Shown piece after piece: positions 27,046-35,197 of a stretch of DNA of 64,000 nucleotides. This stretch comes from UBA3263 sp964528425 (lineage in GTDB: Bacteria; Bacteroidota; Bacteroidia; Bacteroidales; Muribaculaceae). Where the stretch lies: positions 6,821 to 70,820 of the forward strand of contig CAZGTD010000010.1 of assembly GCA_964528425.1 (NCBI GenBank), in the 5' to 3' direction. The notes under the pieces were generated by a model that ran no database searches, was not told where the DNA came from, and saw nothing but the letters and a program-made list of their open reading frames with translations. Position 1 is the first letter of the stretch, and each line of letters begins with the position of its first letter. A program made the position numbers and the translations under genes.

Positions 27046-28683
27046 TTAGAATTTATAAGCGGCACCAACCATTCCCATGATTCCCTGACAAGGAACCGCG
27101 GGGCCAAGATACCAGTTCTTATTAAGCAAGTTTTCACCCTTGGCGAAAACCGACCAGCGGCGGTCGATATTATAATTTATTGAAGCGGAGAGATTTGAAA
27201 TATTTAGCAGATTCAGGTTCTTATCTGACCCGAGAGTCTTTTGACGTCCCGAACGCAAATGATAACCAACCCCTATTTCAAGTTGCTTAATGGGGCGAAC
27301 TGCCAAGTTGGCCGTAAGGTTGAGCTTGGCGTGGTCGCGCCAAATGGCATATCCTCTTTCGTAATTGCCGCGCGGACTCTCTGCCATATCCAATCGCACG
27401 GCAACCGACAATATCCTGCGCCAATCATAGTTGACTGCACCACCCCATCGAAAGCCTTTCACGTCCATAGCCTGCATATAGCCCGTTTCTACTGCGGGCA
27501 TATACCAGTCGTAAGCAACATCGTAGCCGCCGAAAAATTGAATTGAAAACGCGCGCACGGGGCCTACCGTTATACCGACTTCGCCACTATAAATGCGAGA
27601 AATCCCGGTATCGAAATCAGGCAAAAGGTAAGGTTGCTCATCCAGCAGAGAACCGCGGTAATTATCAACCATACGCCCCGAAAGCTTTCCCCAGGCATTG
27701 AACATTGCCGAGGGTCGCCATACTATATTCAAATCGGGGCTGACAAGTAGTGATTTACTCGACTTGCAATTACCGGTCTTAATATCCACGTCGGCACCAA
27801 CAGAAAGATTAAAAGTACTGATATTAAAGCAATAACGCGGAAGAATGTGAAGAATGCCTTTATTGCCTGTTATAACTGAATTGTCTAACGAAAAGCCAAG
27901 GTCAATGCGCCAGACCGATTTTGTCGACGATCGCCACGCGCCGGAAGCGGAAAGACGTCCGCGGTTATTTGTTGCATCCCCCTTACCGAAATATACCATG
28001 GAATAGTCGGCTGCAATAGAGTAATCGAAATTATTAACGGTAGAACTCCAACCTAATTTCAAATTGGCTCTATTAGCGTTTATTTCATGTTTATCCGTAG
28101 CCGGAGGCTGCTGCAGCAAAAGAATCGGGAAATTATATCCCTGATACTGGTAAAGCAACGAAGCATCGAGGATACCGTTACCGGCCGACCAGCGTAAATC
28201 TGCTCCGCCCAGTACGGCCTGACGGCGAAAACAGACTTTACCGTCATAATTCTTCATAAACTCAGGCAAACCTGCATAAGTGCGCTTATAACTCATTCCG
28301 TTGAACTGAGCATAAACGTCGGTCGTCAGAGTCGGTCTATCAACTACTCTATAGCCCAGTGACCCGTTGAGATTATAAATCGGCCCGTAGCCTAACATAG
28401 CATAACCGCGCCATGGATAAACAGGCGACTGATCAAGATATCCGGTCGCGTCAAGCGGATTGATAAACGGTGAAATCTGCGTCGGAACGAACCGCGATGC
28501 TACCGGCAGGCGACCTGCTTCTACTTTCGGCAACGATAGCTGCGGAAGCATGCGCAAACGGGTTGCCGCACGCTCTTCGGGCACAACCTCATGGTTTACC
28601 GTGATTTCAGTATTTAGATTCTGGGCAAATGCCGGCAGCGAAATAATAGTAAATATATATGAAATAAACTTTTGTTTCATCAT
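27046..28683 (-). CDS. Outer-membrane beta-barrel protein, TonB-receptor-like without plug
   Basis: Protein of 545 residues with a signal peptide (KFISYIFTIISLPAFAQN). The remainder alternates hydrophobic and polar residues as barrel strands, with aromatic girdles (YLDQSPVYPWRGYAMLGYGP and many similar), and it ends with Phe as barrels do. Late strands resemble the C-terminus of TonB-dependent receptors (VGYHLRSGR, WSVFAKGENLLNKNWYLG). No plug domain or TonB box is visible. It overlaps the stop of the large TPR gene upstream by 4 bp; this pair is probably a functional unit at the outer membrane. What it transports or anchors is unknown. Confidence 0.75.
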   Translation of the reverse strand: MMKQKFISYIFTIISLPAFAQNLNTEITVNHEVVPEERAATRLRMLPQLSLPKVEAGRLPVASRFVPTQISPFINPLDATGYLDQSPVYPWRGYAMLGYGPIYNLNGSLGYRVVDRPTLTTDVYAQFNGMSYKRTYAGLPEFMKNYDGKVCFRRQAVLGGADLRWSAGNGILDASLLYQYQGYNFPILLLQQPPATDKHEINANRANLKLGWSSTVNNFDYSIAADYSMVYFGKGDATNNRGRLSASGAWRSSTKSVWRIDLGFSLDNSVITGNKGILHILPRYCFNISTFNLSVGADVDIKTGNCKSSKSLLVSPDLNIVWRPSAMFNAWGKLSGRMVDNYRGSLLDEQPYLLPDFDTGISRIYSGEVGITVGPVRAFSIQFFGGYDVAYDWYMPAVETGYMQAMDVKGFRWGGAVNYDWRRILSVAVRLDMAESPRGNYERGYAIWRDHAKLNLTANLAVRPIKQLEIGVGYHLRSGRQKTLGSDKNLNLLNISNLSASINYNIDRRWSVFAKGENLLNKNWYLGPAVPCQGIMGMVGAAYKF

Positions 28684-31559
28684 TTGGGCAAACGTTTATC
28701 AATCATTCTGAAAATATCCTGCTCATTACCCGGATAATTCGACCGAAGAACTTTGAGATATTCGTCAGCCTCGAAATCCGAACCCTGAGCGCGCAGAATA
28801 TCACTATAGAGAATAAAAGTTCGGGCGAGCCAATATGCGTGAGGAGGATTCGCATCAATTATGGCTTCCGCCCGGTCAGCAGCAGGTTTCAGGTTGCCGG
28901 TGCTGAAGTCATGCGCAGCGATTTCATAGGCCGAACGCACTCCGTAGAGCATCGACAACGACCCGGAGAGTTCCCGCCATAACGCCAGTGCTCCGTCTAC
29001 ATCCCCGGTTGCTTTCAAGGCATTTGCTCGCAGGAATTTAACCTCCGACAGAGCTCCACCGGCCATAACCGGATTGGCAAGAATATCGCTGCTGACCTCT
29101 ATCACCTTCCTATGGTCATCCATTTCGGCTGCGGCACGAAGCACACCGATTCGCGCTTGGTAGCGCATATCGTCGTTGGTAGCCTTCTCTACAAGTCTGC
29201 TATATGTATTCAACGCCTTATCAGCCAAGCCCTGCTCCATATAAGCGGCAGCTGCAATCTGCAGCGCTTCTTCAATACCCTCGGCGTCGGGATATTTCGT
29301 GAGCATTTCGTTTGCGGCGGCCAACTTGCCGTCGGAGGTCGTAGCCGTTTTCGCCTTACGCAGCAAGCCCGCTGCAGCTATGGCATTGCGTTCGGTGGCA
29401 TCGAGTTGAGGCGCACCCTTAACCGATACTAAGAATGAATTCAGCTCTTCAATGTTGCCCTTATCGCCATATATACGCTTCATATCATCAACAGCCAGAG
29501 CCGCTTCAGAGCTTGTGGGATACTTGGCAACAACGCGGCGGTAATAATCCAAAGCCGCCTGTTGGTCACCTATGTTGTCGCTCAAAATTGCGAGCTGCAA
29601 AAGTGCATTTCGTCCGTAGGCCGTCTGCGGATAATTGGCAACGACCTGCTTATACTCCTCAATAGCTTTCCGTGGGTTGGATGTAACGACGTATGCAAGC
29701 GCCTTTTCTGTCATAGCCGACGGCCTGTGTGCCGAGTTCGGATATTTAGCTATCAGCTCGTCAAGCGTCTTTAACTTCTCCGTATGATTACCGATATGGC
29801 CGTCAATCATGGCTATCTGCAACAGCGAATAATCGCCCGCCTTACGGTTGGCTTCGTATGCCGACCGATATGCCTTTTGCGCATCCGCAAGCTGTTTCTG
29901 ATAATAATATGTATCGCCGATGCGGTTATAACAATCGGCCGTCAGCTCCGAACTCATTTGCTTACTGCCAACTGCTGCCTGAAACTCGCGGCGCGCGTCT
30001 GAATAACTTCTGGAGCCGAACAACGCATACGATAGATTATACTGTGCCGTAGCTCTGTTTGCATCCGTTTTTGGAGCTTTGGATAGGAATCTCCTGTATT
30101 GTACGGCTGCCTCACGGTATTCGCCTGAGGCATACAGTGCATCGCCAAGCCATAATGAAGTCTGAAGAGCAATGTCGCTGTTTGACGATGCATATTTCTC
30201 TGCCTCCCGCAGATACGCAATAGCCTGCGAGGTGTTTCCGCTCTGGAGTGCTCGAGTACCGAGCACGAAATTAACCTGTTGCCGCGCTTGATTAACCGCC
30301 GGTGTGCTTACGCTTTTCATTGCTTGAAGCGAGCGCAGCGCTCCTTCATAATCATCGGTCGACATATAACCCTTAACGAGATATTCTCTCACTGAATCGG
30401 CATAACGGCTGTTGGGATAGCGGTCAATGAAATTCTCGAGAGTCTGCACGGAATTAGTAAATGGCAGTCGGCCTCCGTCAACCTGAGCAACGGCATAATT
30501 GTAATATGCAAGTTCGGTAACCGAAGGATTAAAGTCAAGCGTTGCCGCTTTGTCGAACATCATCAGCGCTGACTTTGTATTTCCCTTTGCAAGATATGCC
30601 TGACCCATCGTGAGGGCTGCACTCTGTCCCATCTGGTCGGTCAGCGAGCTGACGGGAGCAAGCAGTTCAAGCGCCTCGTCATAATCACCGGTCTGATAGC
30701 GTTCAACTCCGACTATGTATCTGGTGCTCAGCGGAGCATCAGCGCTATGAGCCGCAATGTATGGATTCAGAAAAACCATTGCCCTGTTATCGTCGCCCAA
30801 GGCATAGTAACACTCGCCGGCAATACGGTTGATTTCTTCAGAGAATGCCGGCTCAACATCCCGGCGCGCCATCAGGGGCATCAAGAGGTTCAATGCATCG
30901 GCATATCGCGCCTGTCGAAACAAAATTTGAGCAACATAGTAGTCCGCCATATCGCCCGGAGCCTTGCTTCGGTCACATTTGCTAAAAAGGTCGAGGGCAT
31001 AGTCATACTCGCCATCGGCAAACGCCATATATGCTTCATAAAAAGTGGCCGCAGACCCATATCGCTTGGTACCCGATAGCGTCTGCATCAGCTTTGAGCC
31101 TTTCTCATAGTCGCCAAGCATCATCATCGAATAGGCGCGCCTGTACATCAGATCCTCACTCTCATTTGCATCGAGCGCTCTACCGTCTATACGGTTAAAT
31201 TGCTCGAGAGCTGCCTTATAGTTACCCTCATAAAAAGTTATGGTGGCAAGCATCAAACGGGCCGAAATAACATTGGGAGCGGCAGGGAACATGCCGATAT
31301 ATTGCGAAAGAAGGGCTTTGGCCTCCGGAAAGCCCCCATTGAAAGCAGCAACAGCTCGCAGCCACAAAAGTTGCTGACGTGGAGCATCTGCAAGCTGCAG
31401 ACCGGCATTGCACTGGTCAATACATCCGCGGAAATTACCTTGACCAAGCATGGCCGCTGCACGGGCTTGGTAACCCGCCGATTGTGGTGAATTGATTTGC
31501 CCCGATACACCGAAAGCGCCCAGTGCCATAAGGGCCAATATAATAGGTTTGCGATTCAT
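28680..31559 (-). CDS. Large periplasmic tetratricopeptide-repeat protein
   Basis: Protein of 959 residues, with a signal peptide (PIILALMALGAFGVSG) and then about 20 TPR or TPR-like helical pairs along the whole length. Clear examples are YYNYAVAQVDGGRL, AQYNLSYALFGSRSYSDARR, CYNRIGDTYYYQKQLADAQK, and YGRNALLQLAILSDNIGDQQ. Several repeats carry the YPxS/YPxT turn (KYPNSAHRPSA, YPQTAYG, KYPTSSEAA) seen in BamD and YbgF/CpoB. It is likely a periplasmic scaffold. It heads a five-gene unit with a -7 box 26 bases upstream and couples directly to the barrel gene. Specific function unknown. Confidence 0.85.
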   Translation of the reverse strand: MNRKPIILALMALGAFGVSGQINSPQSAGYQARAAAMLGQGNFRGCIDQCNAGLQLADAPRQQLLWLRAVAAFNGGFPEAKALLSQYIGMFPAAPNVISARLMLATITFYEGNYKAALEQFNRIDGRALDANESEDLMYRRAYSMMMLGDYEKGSKLMQTLSGTKRYGSAATFYEAYMAFADGEYDYALDLFSKCDRSKAPGDMADYYVAQILFRQARYADALNLLMPLMARRDVEPAFSEEINRIAGECYYALGDDNRAMVFLNPYIAAHSADAPLSTRYIVGVERYQTGDYDEALELLAPVSSLTDQMGQSAALTMGQAYLAKGNTKSALMMFDKAATLDFNPSVTELAYYNYAVAQVDGGRLPFTNSVQTLENFIDRYPNSRYADSVREYLVKGYMSTDDYEGALRSLQAMKSVSTPAVNQARQQVNFVLGTRALQSGNTSQAIAYLREAEKYASSNSDIALQTSLWLGDALYASGEYREAAVQYRRFLSKAPKTDANRATAQYNLSYALFGSRSYSDARREFQAAVGSKQMSSELTADCYNRIGDTYYYQKQLADAQKAYRSAYEANRKAGDYSLLQIAMIDGHIGNHTEKLKTLDELIAKYPNSAHRPSAMTEKALAYVVTSNPRKAIEEYKQVVANYPQTAYGRNALLQLAILSDNIGDQQAALDYYRRVVAKYPTSSEAALAVDDMKRIYGDKGNIEELNSFLVSVKGAPQLDATERNAIAAAGLLRKAKTATTSDGKLAAANEMLTKYPDAEGIEEALQIAAAAYMEQGLADKALNTYSRLVEKATNDDMRYQARIGVLRAAAEMDDHRKVIEVSSDILANPVMAGGALSEVKFLRANALKATGDVDGALALWRELSGSLSMLYGVRSAYEIAAHDFSTGNLKPAADRAEAIIDANPPHAYWLARTFILYSDILRAQGSDFEADEYLKVLRSNYPGNEQDIFRMIDKRLPK

Positions 31560-31584
31560 ATATACTACATGGTCATAATTACCG

Positions 31585-31592
31585 CAAATTTA
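31585..31592 (-). promoter_or_regulatory. -7 box for the TPR-barrel-upp-permease-kinase unit
   Basis: The minus strand reads TAAATTTG, matching TAnnTTTG, 26 bases upstream of the TPR gene start at 31559. No other such box was noted within the five tightly packed genes that follow. Confidence 0.7.
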
Positions 31593-31624
31593 ACGCTTTT
31601 CCCCGACATAACCAAAAAAAATTA

Positions 31625-31651
31625 GGGCGGCGGGCAATCTGCCCACCGCCC
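31625..31651 (-). terminator. Rho-independent terminator of the lipoprotein-DUF5723 unit
   Basis: On the minus strand GGGCGG-T-GGGCA pairs with TGCCC-G-CCGCCC around a 3-base loop, with one mismatch in the stem, and is followed by TAATTTTTTTGG. A GC-rich stem with a U-run 20 bases after the stop at 31672 is a strong intrinsic terminator. Confidence 0.9.
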
Positions 31652-31671
31652 GAAATCAGTTCCCTATCTTA

Positions 31672-33021
31672 TCAGATCGGGAAGTTCAGACCAAGCGACA
31701 GCTGGGCGTTGAGATTCTTCGGAACATATTGCTTGGCAAGAGTACCGATAGTATGGTCCATTCCTATGAAAAAGTTGAAACCTTTGGGGGCAAGGTTAAG
31801 CATCCACCCAAAGTGGCTGCCAAAAGTACCTACACCGTAGTTAACGTTCATACCGAACCATTTGGCCGGCATAAAGTTGGCACTGAACCGAAACTCGGTC
31901 CATGCAAAACGGCGTGCCATGCGCGTTGTGTTCAACAAACCGAAACTAAGCTTATTATACATCGGAAGTGTGTATTCAACGCTTGCATTCATCGTTGCTG
32001 CAAGAGCGCGGGTATAGCCGCCGGCTTCACCTTCGGGCTTAAAGTCATATAGGGCGGTTGCATCATCCTTCATCTTGTCAAACGACGAATCGATATCGTC
32101 CGGGTCAAGAATATAGTCATTGGAATTGAAGGTATGCACGCCATTGGTTCCCGCCTTTGCGGTGTTCGACCAACTGATAAACCCAAGATCATTGAATGCC
32201 AGGGCAAATGTAAAATCTTTCCAGTCATAGGTCGCACCAAGGTCAAAAGCAATACCGTAGCCATTGGGGGCAGAGAAACTGTCAACGTCGCCACCATCTA
32301 TCTGGCCATCGTCGTTAAGCTTCCAATCAAAGCCTTTTACGCTTACTCGGGCAGCGCCCTCGGTGGTAGCGGTCCAGGCATCTTCGCCGAGAACAAGATC
32401 TGCCTTGTTCATATACATATCAACGTTTGCAACGCCAACAAGGAATTTAAAGGTGCCACCCACTTTCAACCCGGGGAGAATCTTTGACATATCATGAGAG
32501 TGGTTAAGCGCTATCTCGCCATACGCCCCGGCCTGGATTGCTACGCGACCGATTTCATAAGAGCGGTTGGTAATTCCCTCCTTCATGAATGAGAATAATG
32601 CTTTGGGCAAACGCACCTGACCTTCGGCAACGGCGTTGATGCTGATATGGTTATAACCTCCGAGGCCTCTGAAACCCACATTTAGGATAGTTTCACGCAA
32701 ATCTAAACCCAACCGGAGGTTATTCTTAAACTTCTTCATAGCTTCCGACGCAGGTATGTCAGGATGCATGAACGTCATCATTCGGCCGTCAGAACGCTTA
32801 TAAAGAAACGTGTTGAGTCCGATATTTGAGTTAACACCTACGTTCAGGCTGCCAAGTGCCGGGAAGCTGATATCGAACTTCCCGTCGCGACCCATTGCCG
32901 GATTCAATTGATAGTTATAGGCGTAGTTGTCCAGAAAATAACCCGAACGGCTTTGTGCGGCTGCAGTAAATGCGGCTGTTGCCATGGCCACACACAGTAT
33001 TGATTGTTTAAATAGTTTCAT
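31672..33021 (-). CDS. DUF5723-family outer-membrane protein
   Basis: Protein of 449 residues starting at Met 33021 (MKLFKQSILCVAMATAAFTAAAQ, a signal peptide). An in-frame Met at 33060 would bury the signal, so it is rejected. The mature part begins GYFLDNYAYNYQLNPA, the pattern of the DUF5723 barrel family (conserved NPA), and continues as repeated amphipathic strands. It ends in AQLSLGLNFPI, a barrel-like last strand. It lies 35 bp after a large lipoprotein gene in one transcript closed by a strong terminator, which suggests that the two proteins act together at the outer membrane. Function unknown. Confidence 0.8.
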   Translation of the reverse strand: MKLFKQSILCVAMATAAFTAAAQSRSGYFLDNYAYNYQLNPAMGRDGKFDISFPALGSLNVGVNSNIGLNTFLYKRSDGRMMTFMHPDIPASEAMKKFKNNLRLGLDLRETILNVGFRGLGGYNHISINAVAEGQVRLPKALFSFMKEGITNRSYEIGRVAIQAGAYGEIALNHSHDMSKILPGLKVGGTFKFLVGVANVDMYMNKADLVLGEDAWTATTEGAARVSVKGFDWKLNDDGQIDGGDVDSFSAPNGYGIAFDLGATYDWKDFTFALAFNDLGFISWSNTAKAGTNGVHTFNSNDYILDPDDIDSSFDKMKDDATALYDFKPEGEAGGYTRALAATMNASVEYTLPMYNKLSFGLLNTTRMARRFAWTEFRFSANFMPAKWFGMNVNYGVGTFGSHFGWMLNLAPKGFNFFIGMDHTIGTLAKQYVPKNLNAQLSLGLNFPI

Positions 33022-33056
33022 AGTGATTGGAATATAAATTATGTGTGTGACATGTA

Positions 33057-34802
33057 TCAATAGTTATCATCATCGTCTTCATCTTCTTCAATGATATAAT
33101 TACCGGTTACGCGCACCTTAAGGTTGGCAATATCCAGCGATGCATCCGGACGAAGAACCTTGCTGTCGTTAACTGATTTGAAGCTGGCAATATAGCTCAT
33201 ACCGTCGAGGTCTAAAATTGTACCCTCCATGGTAATTGTAACGTGTGAGGTCTGACCGGCCGGAACTTCTACTTTATTAACCTTGACGCTGGTGATTTCT
33301 TCACCATCAGAATTAACAGGTTTGGCAGTGAAATATACATCAACGGGCAGATGGCTTGTTATATCGGCATCGAGTGTCAGATACTTGATTTCCATTTCGT
33401 CTGAATCGGATGTCAGTCCCCAGCCGGTAACGGTGTCCTTATAATATATGGCGGAACCCGCATTCAGCTGCAGCGGAGCAAACAGAGTGTAGTTACCCGT
33501 AATCTGACCTTCCCAATCAAGTTTGAAGCCGTCAACGGTCTGATCGGGAAGCACCGGATTCACAAAATCGATTTTTAAACCCGCAGGTAACCCGTCGCCA
33601 TATACGATATTGCCCAAATTGTTCATCTGACACAATTCTGCATTCGGATACTTATAGTAAGGCTTGCTCAAATCGCCTGGGCGGGGCAACAGACAGTAAT
33701 CCTGATACCCTTCTTTATTTCCGATGGTCAAGGGCTTGGCCAAAGCAGCAGGGGCCGGCTTTTCGCCATTGCTGCGAATCTGCTCAATCGTTAATCCTGT
33801 GGTCGCATAAGCAATAGCCCCTAAGGGATTCTCTATCGAGAGATAAAGCTGCGGATTAAAGAATGAGAGCTTGGTTTCCGGATCGGTCAACACATCGGGC
33901 AGGTCATTAAACAGTATATCCTGGTCAGTCATGAGGTCTTTAACCTCATACCAGATTTCACCGGTGATGGAAATTACATCAAGTGGCGAAATACTGAAAG
34001 TAACCGTAATAGTTGCAGGAGCGCTCTTTGTACTCTTACTGACAATATCACCTCCAACAATACCCATTCCGGTCGACAGAGTAAAATCGCGGGTAACATC
34101 GTTAAGATGGCCGCCGGCAGCTTCCATGTCGAATTCGGTAACATGGAAATCTAAACGATATATACCTTTACTGTTGACAGTAGCATTCGTGATAGTTACT
34201 TCACTACCGTTTTTCTTTTCGTAGGCCGCATCTATAACAGTACCGTCACTCAGAGTGCCGTAAAAACCGGCGGGCAACTTAATTTTCAGATTGCTGAAAT
34301 CTGCATCAAGAACACCTCCGTTATTATCATAAAGAGTGGCAATTTCCAGCGAAAGGGTAAGATCTACCTGACCTTTGATAATTTTGACGATATACTTGTC
34401 TACATCATCATAATTATAGTTAAACTGGTGAATATATTCCGTCAGTGGAACCTTAACGCCGGGAACAACCATCGGGAGCTTAATTTCATTAACATCGTTA
34501 TTCTCTTTTACGGCTACCGCGTGAATGCCCTGAATGCTGATAGGAGAACTTTTGAATTCACCGGTCTTAACGAGTACATATTCGCCATTGACTTCTTCAA
34601 TACATTCTTCCGATGTAAGGTCTACAAGGCTGCTGAGCTTTACAGGAGCGATGTTCAGCGGCAATGCCAGATCGTTGACCTGAAACTCCATTTTAGTGTC
34701 AATATCTTCCAGGGAGTAATCTTGGTCGATACATCCTGTGAGCACTGCCGTTGATAGCGTTGCTGCAAGAGCTAAAACGCTGAGATTCTGTTTTGTGTGC
34801 AT
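33057..34802 (-). CDS. Large outer-membrane lipoprotein, function unknown
   Basis: Protein of 581 residues. The signal ends in a lipobox: STAVLTGCIDQDY, with Cys at residue 23, so it is lipid-anchored. Acidic residues soon after the Cys (IDQDYSLEDID) fit the Bacteroidota surface-export signal for lipoproteins, which is an inference. The rest looks all-beta, with repeated immunoglobulin-like stretches (ATITVTFSISPLDVISITG, HVTITMEGTILDLDGMSYI), and the C-terminus is a run of Glu and Asp. No enzyme motif is seen. It is followed by the DUF5723 barrel and preceded by a good promoter, and may be the partner lipoprotein of that barrel. Confidence 0.78.
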   Translation of the reverse strand: MHTKQNLSVLALAATLSTAVLTGCIDQDYSLEDIDTKMEFQVNDLALPLNIAPVKLSSLVDLTSEECIEEVNGEYVLVKTGEFKSSPISIQGIHAVAVKENNDVNEIKLPMVVPGVKVPLTEYIHQFNYNYDDVDKYIVKIIKGQVDLTLSLEIATLYDNNGGVLDADFSNLKIKLPAGFYGTLSDGTVIDAAYEKKNGSEVTITNATVNSKGIYRLDFHVTEFDMEAAGGHLNDVTRDFTLSTGMGIVGGDIVSKSTKSAPATITVTFSISPLDVISITGEIWYEVKDLMTDQDILFNDLPDVLTDPETKLSFFNPQLYLSIENPLGAIAYATTGLTIEQIRSNGEKPAPAALAKPLTIGNKEGYQDYCLLPRPGDLSKPYYKYPNAELCQMNNLGNIVYGDGLPAGLKIDFVNPVLPDQTVDGFKLDWEGQITGNYTLFAPLQLNAGSAIYYKDTVTGWGLTSDSDEMEIKYLTLDADITSHLPVDVYFTAKPVNSDGEEITSVKVNKVEVPAGQTSHVTITMEGTILDLDGMSYIASFKSVNDSKVLRPDASLDIANLKVRVTGNYIIEEDEDDDDNY

Positions 34803-34832
34803 GTAATAATTAGTTTATAAATTAAGTTTGTG

Positions 34833-34840
34833 CAAAGTTA
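34833..34840 (-). promoter_or_regulatory. -7 box for the lipoprotein-DUF5723 unit
   Basis: The minus strand reads TAACTTTG, an exact consensus, 31 bases before the ATG at 34802. It is divergent from the small-protein promoter at 34948. Confidence 0.75.
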
Positions 34841-34919
34841 CGGCTTTTTTAACGGATATTCACATAATTTTATATCAAACTGAGCCAGCTCTTCGACTTT
34901 TAAATTATTTTAATATATA

Positions 34920-34938
34920 TGGGAATTTCATTTTCCCA
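34920..34938. promoter_or_regulatory. Inverted repeat, possible operator of the small-protein promoter
   Basis: TGGGAA and TTCCCA, separated by 7 bases, form a perfect dyad. It lies 10 bases before the -7 box at 34948-34955, where the -33 element would be, so a protein bound there would control that promoter. It could also be chance in AT-rich DNA. Confidence 0.35.
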
Positions 34939-34947
34939 TTGTAGGGC

Positions 34948-34955
34948 TAATTTTG
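34948..34955 (+). promoter_or_regulatory. -7 box for the small unknown protein
   Basis: TAATTTTG on the plus strand, 27 bases before the ATG at 34982. Its presence supports the small reading frame being a real gene. Confidence 0.68.
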
Positions 34956-34981
34956 CCGTATAAATCAACAACTTAAAAAAC

Positions 34982-35197
34982 ATGACAAACATAAATTTCT
35001 CCGACGTTATATTCGTTTCAGTATTTCAACAAGGTCAGTCGCTGACTCAGCTGACAATTTCCGGAATCAGGTCCCTGAAAGAACTGATGCAACGCCTGCG
35101 TCAGACATTGCATCAGTATAATGGCTTGCTTACAATCCAACTGCGAAATTCAACGCAGGGTTGGTCGCGTGAAAATCAAATGCTATTTGCGGCGTGA
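34982..35197 (+). CDS. Small uncharacterised protein, 71 residues
   Basis: A reading frame of 71 codons with its own -7 box and an A-rich leader of the kind seen before other starts here. The sequence begins MTNINFSDVIFVSVFQQG and continues with amphipathic segments (LTISGIRSLKELMQRLRQ, LLTIQLRNSTQGW). It has no signal peptide, membrane segment or cysteine. The strand-helix-strand flavour suggests a compact alpha/beta domain. No family was recognised. Its last 15 bases overlap the end of rnr on the other strand. Promoter, start context and residue make-up all favour a real gene over a chance frame. Confidence 0.65.
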   Translation: MTNINFSDVIFVSVFQQGQSLTQLTISGIRSLKELMQRLRQTLHQYNGLLTIQLRNSTQGWSRENQMLFAA

